DNA of 11,212 nucleotides from NCBI GenBank assembly GCA_002364975.1, contig DEYT01000030.1, positions 1-11,212 on the forward strand, written 5' to 3'. Of this stretch, positions 5,853 through 11,212 are shown piece after piece (the stretch's first letter is position 1; each line of letters begins with the position of its first letter). The notes beneath the pieces are model-generated. The model did not search any database. It was not told the origin of the DNA and worked only from the letters and a program-made list of their open reading frames with translations. This DNA comes from Opitutia bacterium UBA3151 (GTDB taxonomy: Bacteria; Verrucomicrobiota; Verrucomicrobiia; Opitutales; Seribacteraceae). A program made the translations under genes and the position numbers.

Positions 5853-8800
5853 ATGAAGATTACTTCTTTCTCGATTTTCCTCTTTTTCTCCATTTGTAAA
5901 ATTGGATTTGGACAGCGGGGTCTGACCAAAATTCCCGATACCTCTATTGAAGCTCAATTGGAATCCTTTGTTCTTCCCGAAGGGGCAAAAATTAATCTTT
6001 TTGCCAGTGAACCAGTAGTTCGTAATCCGATCCACATGAACTGGGATTCACAAGGTAGGTTATGGGTGGTGGGTAGTCCTTTATATCCCCATATCAAACC
6101 CGGGCAGGAAGAGTCGGATCAGTTGGTCATACTCGAAGACACATCCGGAGACGGGGTGGCAGACAAGCATACGGTTTTTGCCAATGACCTCCACATACCA
6201 ACCGGTGTTCTTCCCGGGGACGAAGGAGTCTATGTGGCCAATAGCAATGATGTCCTGTTTTTGAAAGATACCAATGGTGATGGTAAAGCGGATCATCGGG
6301 AGGTGATTCTTTCGGGTTTTGGCACCGAAGACACCCATCATATTGTGCACACCTTTAGGTGGGGACCAGAAGGTATGATGTGGTTGAATCAATCCATTTA
6401 CATCCATACGCATTTGGATACACCCTATGGTATACGCAGACTTCTCGGTGGTGGAATGTGGCACTACCGTCCGGAGACCCGACGATCGGAAGTCTTCATG
6501 AAAGGCTTGGTAAATCCATGGGGGCATGCATTTGATGAGTGGGGCCAAAGCTTTATGACCGACGGAGCAGGAGGACAGGGGATTAATTTTGTATATCCTC
6601 GTTCGGTTTTTGTGGCTTCTCCGGGAGCTTCACGCAGAGTCCAGGGGCTCAACCCTGGCCAGCCTAAGCTTTGTGGATTGGAAGTCTTATCGGGAAGTCA
6701 TATTCCCAAGCATTGGCAAGGCGTGTTGGCATCCCCTGATTTTCGAGGGCACCGAATAAAAACTTTTCGGCTGCGAGACAAGGGAAGTGCTTTTGAATCA
6801 ACAGAGTATAAAGAATTACTGGCGTCGAAGCATGGAGCATTTCGTCCAATTGATGTGAAGATGGGACCGGATGGGGCGATATATGTTGCGGATCTTTATA
6901 ATCCTATAATTCAGCATGGAGAAGTGGACTTTCGCGACCCTAGAAGAGATCATAAGCACGGCCGTATATGGAGAATTAGTTTCCCGAGTCGTGAACCATC
7001 ACCTTTTACTAAGCCTTCCCAGATGAATGCCAAGGAATTGGCAGAAGCGTTGATTTTTTCCGAGGAAAATATTGTCCGTGAACTGGCAACTGCTGAATTA
7101 CGAATTCGTAAACCCGATCAAATGTTATCGGCATTAAATTCCTTGGTGATCAAAGATGATCTCCATGCAGTCCGTAAGGTTTGGGCAACTCAGGCATTAA
7201 ACCGATTAGATATAGGGCTGGCTAAAGGATTGATCCAATCGAAATCACATAATGCAAGGGCGGCTGGACTGCGTGCCCTTTATTACGACGCCTCCAATAA
7301 AAATTACAAAAACATAGTTCCTATTGCGGAAGAAGCAGTATCGGACCCGTCTCCTCATGTGCGTCTCTGGGCGGTAAGTTTGTTAGCACAACTGGAATCT
7401 CCTGAAACTGTAAAAATCGCGCTTCGGGCCCTTGAAGGTATAGAGGTGGATGACTTTCTAGACTTTGCAGTGTGGTCAATTTGTAGGGAGCATCGCGACC
7501 GATGGGTGAATGAGATGAAAACGAAAGGAGGAAATCCGTTTGATAATTTAACTCACCTTCTCTTTGCGTCTTCAGCAATCGGTGAGCCTCTGGGTGCAGA
7601 TCAAATTCTTGCTTCCATAGAAAAGGAGAAGACCAAGAATGACCAGAAGGTGTGGGAAGTGGCAAACTGGATCGGGAATGAGGGGTCCCCGAGTCATTTG
7701 GAAAAGCTTTTAAGTTTGGCAACGAAATCGAGTTCGGTCTCTCGGCAACATGCTTGTTTGAACGCTCTGTTGAATGCCAAGAAGATTAGAAAAATAACTC
7801 CATCTGGTGACCTGCAAAGTATCATTCAATTTCTGGAAAGTGAGAATGATACTATTTGGAGCACAGCGGTTAAATTGGCCGGTTTGTTTAAACTGGAAAT
7901 TGCCCGACCAAGTTTGGAAAAAGTTTTAACCAACAAGCAATCTAAACAGATAAGGAAAAATGCAGCGATAGAATCATTGATCGCTTTGGGGGGGAAAAAG
8001 ACCCGCCAGTTTTTCGATCAGCAAATATTGGACGAGCAAAACACATATGAACAAAAAATTACCTTGATCAAAGGCCAGCTTAAGCTGCAACCATATCTAG
8101 CCGCCAAGCGGGCAATCAACTTGTTGCAGGATCTGCCAAATGCTCAAGTTTCCGGCAGAGTTTTTGCCGCCTTTATTGGAAACCGTGGAGCAACCCAAGC
8201 ATTATCCAAGGAATTACAAACAAAAAAACTTTCAGGGGAAGTGGCCCTAAAGGGGATGCAACTGGCGGAGAGTGCACCCAGCCGCCCAAACGCTTTAATT
8301 TCCGTATTACAAAAAGCTGGTGGATTGAAGCCTATGAAAATGAGCCTTTCTCAGGACGAAATGATTGCCATGATCGAACGGGTAAATAAGCAAGGCAATG
8401 CAACCCGCGGAGAGCGCGTATATCGAAGAGAAAGTTTACAATGTGTGGTCTGCCATGCGATTGGCGAGGTGGGCGGAGTCATTGGGCCAAACCTTGTCTC
8501 CATCGGAGCAAGTGCACCGGTAGACTACTTGATTGAATCTTTGCTGGAACCTAGCAAAAAGATTAAAGAGGGATATCACACTAACTTGGTTACCCTAAAG
8601 AACGGTGATTCTTTTGCAGGTGGAATTTTGAGTGAAACAGCCAGTGAATTGGTCGTCCGTGATCTAACCGGGAAACATAACCGGATCGCAAAGGTCGATA
8701 TTGGCAGCCAAATTATTTCTCCGGTTTCCCTGATGCCTGTTGGATTAACTACTCAGCTTAGAGAAGATGAATTTGTTGATTTGGTTCGCTTCATGAACGA

Positions 8801-9284
8801 ACTTGGAAAGGAAGGGAGATATAAAACCAGTAACAATCGTTTTGCTCGTCAGTGGGAGGTTTTACCCGCGGGTTCTCCAAACCCCGGTACGATTCATCAT
8901 TATGGAGTTGAAATGTTTACACAGGATTTTAACGGATATAAGTGGGTGCCATTTTATGCTATGGTTGGAGGCGGAATTCCTATGGACGAAGTGCCGGTTG
9001 CATTGCAGAGGAGAGCAGATGAGTATCAAGTATTACGTACGCACATCGAGGTTACAAAGCCAGGAAAGCATATGATGCGCTTGCAGGGAAAACTAAGCCA
9101 AATGAATTTGTTTCTGGAAAAGGAAAAAATTGAATTACCGCCTAATGGCGGAGAGGTAGATTTTTTAGTTGATTGTAAAACCACCGGAAAGCAGGAGATC
9201 TTGCTGGTTTTTCACGGAGCGGATTCAACGGAGTTTTCGCTCGAGGCATTATCTGAGGACTTGAGGATGAATAAAACCTTTTAG
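5853..9284 (+). CDS. PVC-type haem-binding protein: dehydrogenase-like propeller, HEAT, CxxCH
   Basis: This is a secreted protein of 1143 residues (signal peptide 1-20, cut near GFG-QRG). Domains in order: (1) about 30-380, a soluble glucose/L-sorbosone dehydrogenase-like beta-propeller (Piru_Ver N-terminal type, TIGR02604-like), with two EF-hand-like loops DTSGDGVAD at 96-104 and DTNGDGKAD at 139-147; (2) about 385-825, a helical HEAT-type region; (3) about 835-990, the Piru/Ver C-terminal haem domain (TIGR02603-like) with Cys864-Val-Val-Cys867-His868 and a candidate axial Met961; (4) about 990-1143, a C-terminal extension. By family analogy it oxidises a sugar or alcohol in the propeller and passes electrons through cytochrome c to the periplasmic chain; substrate and cofactor are not proven. 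No lipobox is evident. ATG 5853 is the only start placed before the signal peptide, and no Shine-Dalgarno precedes it. The 22-base gap after the SGNH gene implies co-transcription and a joint function. Confidence 0.93.
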   Translation: MKITSFSIFLFFSICKIGFGQRGLTKIPDTSIEAQLESFVLPEGAKINLFASEPVVRNPIHMNWDSQGRLWVVGSPLYPHIKPGQEESDQLVILEDTSGDGVADKHTVFANDLHIPTGVLPGDEGVYVANSNDVLFLKDTNGDGKADHREVILSGFGTEDTHHIVHTFRWGPEGMMWLNQSIYIHTHLDTPYGIRRLLGGGMWHYRPETRRSEVFMKGLVNPWGHAFDEWGQSFMTDGAGGQGINFVYPRSVFVASPGASRRVQGLNPGQPKLCGLEVLSGSHIPKHWQGVLASPDFRGHRIKTFRLRDKGSAFESTEYKELLASKHGAFRPIDVKMGPDGAIYVADLYNPIIQHGEVDFRDPRRDHKHGRIWRISFPSREPSPFTKPSQMNAKELAEALIFSEENIVRELATAELRIRKPDQMLSALNSLVIKDDLHAVRKVWATQALNRLDIGLAKGLIQSKSHNARAAGLRALYYDASNKNYKNIVPIAEEAVSDPSPHVRLWAVSLLAQLESPETVKIALRALEGIEVDDFLDFAVWSICREHRDRWVNEMKTKGGNPFDNLTHLLFASSAIGEPLGADQILASIEKEKTKNDQKVWEVANWIGNEGSPSHLEKLLSLATKSSSVSRQHACLNALLNAKKIRKITPSGDLQSIIQFLESENDTIWSTAVKLAGLFKLEIARPSLEKVLTNKQSKQIRKNAAIESLIALGGKKTRQFFDQQILDEQNTYEQKITLIKGQLKLQPYLAAKRAINLLQDLPNAQVSGRVFAAFIGNRGATQALSKELQTKKLSGEVALKGMQLAESAPSRPNALISVLQKAGGLKPMKMSLSQDEMIAMIERVNKQGNATRGERVYRRESLQCVVCHAIGEVGGVIGPNLVSIGASAPVDYLIESLLEPSKKIKEGYHTNLVTLKNGDSFAGGILSETASELVVRDLTGKHNRIAKVDIGSQIISPVSLMPVGLTTQLREDEFVDLVRFMNELGKEGRYKTSNNRFARQWEVLPAGSPNPGTIHHYGVEMFTQDFNGYKWVPFYAMVGGGIPMDEVPVALQRRADEYQVLRTHIEVTKPGKHMMRLQGKLSQMNLFLEKEKIELPPNGGEVDFLVDCKTTGKQEILLVFHGADSTEFSLEALSEDLRMNKTF

Positions 9285-9289
9285 TTTCC

Positions 9290-9952
9290 ATGAGAAAAAT
9301 CTAAAACATTTATCCACTCCGAATTTCTTTTTGTTTAACTTTTGTTTTGCTGATCCATTAATCGTAGCTCATTTTGGTTCCTCTCAGCAGGCTCCGGAAA
9401 ACACATTGCCCGCTTTTCGTTTAGCTTGGGAGGAGGGAGCAGATGCAATTGAAAGAAATTTTCTTTCAAGCAAAGACGGTAAAATTATTAGTATGCATGA
9501 TGTCTCAAACATGAGATTGGCTGGTAGAAAGTTAGTCTTATCCAAATCAAATCTTGAGGAACTTTGTGGCTTGGATGTTGGAGTATGGAAAATGAAATAT
9601 TTAAAGGTACTAAGATACCTACAATCTCGTAGGTATTTGCAACTGTTCCAAAAGGAAAGAAAATATTCTTGGAAGTTAAAGGTGGTCTTGAAATCCTTAC
9701 TTCACTCATGAAGAAATAAGACGAAGCGGATGGACTTGATTCTCATTGTTCGATTCCGAATAAAATTTCATCCGCGATTTCAGACGCCGGTTTCGAATCG
9801 CATGCTTGGTCAATTAATGATTTTGCTACTGCCAAAAAGTTGGCAAAACATGGAATCTACTCCACTACTACCGATTGCCCGAAATTACTCGTGCAGGTTT
9901 TTCGCAAATAGCCGAAATTAAGACTAAAAATTTACCATTTTTTGTATTTTAA
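9290..9952 (+). pseudogene. Decayed glycerophosphodiester phosphodiesterase
   Basis: Homology to the GDPD family is clear but spread over frames. Reconstruction: ATG 9290, then a lost base in the A-run at 9294-9298 leads into frame 1 with a signal peptide-like stretch, LIVAHFG, APENTLPAFRLA, GADAIE and ISMHD. A lost A in the AAAA run at 9589-9592 shifts to frame 3, giving KGTKIPTIS, an in-frame TAG at 9630-9632, then VFATVPKGKKIFLEVKGG. A TAA follows at 9717-9719, where roughly 50-70 codons of the barrel appear deleted. The end resumes in frame 3 as ADGLDSH, ISDAGFESHAWSIND and TTTDCPKLL, with a probable further lost base near 9890, after which RAGFSQIAEIK ends at TAA 9950-9952. Key residues are also substituted: HRG is HFG and the E-x-D metal pair is E-R-N. 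The intact enzyme would have cleaved glycerophosphodiesters to glycerol-3-phosphate outside the cytoplasm. It lies 5 bases after the haem gene. Confidence 0.88.
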
Positions 9953-9992
9953 GATTGGTGTAATTCGTCAAAAAAGTTGGAATGATTCACTG

Positions 9993-11212
9993 ATGCAAAA
10001 AGGAATTAAAGCAATCTTTCTTCGATTAATGTCGAACTTGGTTTTGTCTGCCTGGTTGATAATCTTGTTTTTGATTATCGTTCCCTTTTTGGATGCTGCC
10101 AATTTTAAATCTCATCTCCGTAAGGATGTCACTCGACCATTCATAGGTAAAGAGTATTGGCCTAACCCCCAAATGGATTGGCAGCTTAATAAAGGTAAAA
10201 TGGAAGTAATGATAAGCCGGATAGGTAAAAATCATGATGTCCATATTTTGACTCACCAACTAAGGCCAGAAGTCGGAGATTTTAATCAATCGGTTCGTAT
10301 CGGCTTCCAAAATATAAACCCCAAAAAAATTATGCGCGTGGGTTTTAAATTTGGCATTGTCGGAGCGATGCCAGAAGAATACCGGTCCAATTTGTTCGGG
10401 AGTTCTGGTTATCAGGCAGGTATCACTTCAGAAGGAAAACTCTTTGGTCCTAGTGGTGAAAGTAAAGATTTACTACCCACCTCTTTTTTAAAGGATTTTC
10501 GTTTAAACCTTCTGGTGAAGCATCATGATACCGGATTTGATTACACGGTAAGGGCAGAGAAGTGGGGTGAGGAAATGGAGGTCCGTGCTTCTTTGGAATT
10601 AAAGAAGAGCATCCGTTCATCAAAAGAGCTGAGGGGGAATCTTGCTTTATTTTCAGACTATTTACAAAAAGGCCAAGCTCCATTCATTCCGTCCGATATA
10701 AACAATTTTCGACCCGATGTCACATTTCAGAATTGGGAAATTGAAGGAAGTAAAGTGAAAGAAAACAGCAGTCAAACTTTTGGGCCGGTTTTGTGGACTC
10801 AATACACCCTGCATCGCGGAGTAATGAAAATGACGGCCCAAATTTCACCCCTTGGAAAAAAAAATGAGGAAAAGGTATACCTTGAGCTTTGGAAAGATGG
10901 TAAGTGGAAAAGAGTACTGAGTTCTGCGATTCATGAATATGCTAGTACGGCACATTTTCGAATGGAAAACTGGAACGATCAACATCCAGTTTCTTTCAGA
11001 GTGGTTTTAAAAGACGGAGATAAAATAGGAGAATGGAAAGGAACCATCCGTAAAGATCCGAAAAATAAAAAGACAATCAAATTAGCCGTACTTTCCTGTA
11101 TGAAAGACGGCGCATTTCCTAATCAATATTTACAGCAAAATGTAATAGCTCAAGATCCGGATATTTTATTTTTTGCCGGCGACCAACTTTACGAAAGCAA
11201 TGGTGGATATTC
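9993..11212 (+). CDS. PhoD-type alkaline phosphatase/phosphodiesterase, 3' end cut by window
   Basis: The frame stays open from ATG 9993 to the window edge, giving 406 codons with the C-terminus missing. The N-terminus is a signal peptide or membrane anchor; ATG 10029 (MSNLVLSAWLII...) is an alternative start giving a more standard signal peptide ending FLDA. Residues about 45-240 form a region I do not recognise, possibly a beta-sandwich. About 245-355 resembles a PhoD N-terminal, fibronectin-like domain (KMTAQISPLG, VYLELWKDGKW, AHFRMENWND, then GTIRKDP). The metallophosphatase starts at about 360 with IKLAVLSCMKDGAFPN and DPDILFFAGDQLYESNGGY; GDQ(I/L)YE is the PhoD metal-binding signature. 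The remaining metal ligands lie beyond the window. The expected role is release of phosphate from phosphomono- or diesters outside the cytoplasm. It follows the GDPD pseudogene, whose frame 3 reads directly into it after the TAG at 9909. No Pho box or Shine-Dalgarno was recognised. Confidence 0.82.
   Translation, partial: MQKGIKAIFLRLMSNLVLSAWLIILFLIIVPFLDAANFKSHLRKDVTRPFIGKEYWPNPQMDWQLNKGKMEVMISRIGKNHDVHILTHQLRPEVGDFNQSVRIGFQNINPKKIMRVGFKFGIVGAMPEEYRSNLFGSSGYQAGITSEGKLFGPSGESKDLLPTSFLKDFRLNLLVKHHDTGFDYTVRAEKWGEEMEVRASLELKKSIRSSKELRGNLALFSDYLQKGQAPFIPSDINNFRPDVTFQNWEIEGSKVKENSSQTFGPVLWTQYTLHRGVMKMTAQISPLGKKNEEKVYLELWKDGKWKRVLSSAIHEYASTAHFRMENWNDQHPVSFRVVLKDGDKIGEWKGTIRKDPKNKKTIKLAVLSCMKDGAFPNQYLQQNVIAQDPDILFFAGDQLYESNGGY

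Noticed and set aside
9730..9921. 63-codon frame inside the GDPD pseudogene
   Set aside because: It is in a different frame from the GDPD homology (ISDAGFESHAWSIND, TTTDCPKLL) and is only a shadow.
10026..10683. Two minus-strand frames opposite the PhoD gene
   Set aside because: They are antisense to an uninterrupted coding frame with clear PhoD homology and have no independent support.

Overview
The window looks like a chromosomal stretch from a low-to-mid GC member of the PVC superphylum, most likely a marine or aquatic Verrucomicrobiota (Opitutae/Puniceicoccales-like), with Planctomycetota as the alternative. The main evidence is the 1143-residue secreted protein at 5853-9284. It joins a Piru/Ver N-terminal dehydrogenase-like beta-propeller, a HEAT region and a Piru/Ver C-terminal CxxCH haem domain, an architecture largely confined to PVC bacteria. 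A high density of exported hydrolases and start codons without a good Shine-Dalgarno sequence also fit. Species cannot be named from the sequence alone.

Layout: (a) 1-524 has no intact gene. It holds at most a frameshifted HTH-like remnant on the minus strand and AT-rich leader DNA. (b) 525-3640 is a plus-strand run of three secreted proteins: a complete GH33-type exo-sialidase with five Asp boxes, a YHYH-domain protein, and an alpha/beta-hydrolase with a full Ser-Asp-His triad. (c) 3753-4655 is a single convergent minus-strand gene for a cytoplasmic J1-crystallin-like member of the ADP-ribosylglycohydrolase fold with changed metal-site residues. (d) 4802-9284 is a tight pair, an SGNH/GDSL-like protein lacking the block I serine and the PVC haem/HEAT protein, 22 bases apart. 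(e) 9290-9952 is a decayed glycerophosphodiester phosphodiesterase gene. (f) 9993-11212 is the first 406 codons of a PhoD-type phosphatase that runs off the window.

How it may work together: nearly everything is exported and acts on polymers or conjugates outside the cytoplasm (sialoglycans, esters, phosphodiesters, and sugars or alcohols oxidised by the propeller/haem protein). This is a typical accessory degradation neighbourhood. The SGNH and haem genes look like one functional unit. The broken GDPD beside an apparently intact PhoD suggests that part of an organophosphate-scavenging set is being lost. No complete sialic-acid catabolic pathway, mobile element, CRISPR array, tRNA or rRNA was found. 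The most informative oddities are the SGNH protein without its usual nucleophile, the reconstructable lesions of the GDPD pseudogene, the altered metal site of the ADP-ribosylglycohydrolase-like protein, and a tandem CTGTAAG element directly upstream of that gene's possible -10.
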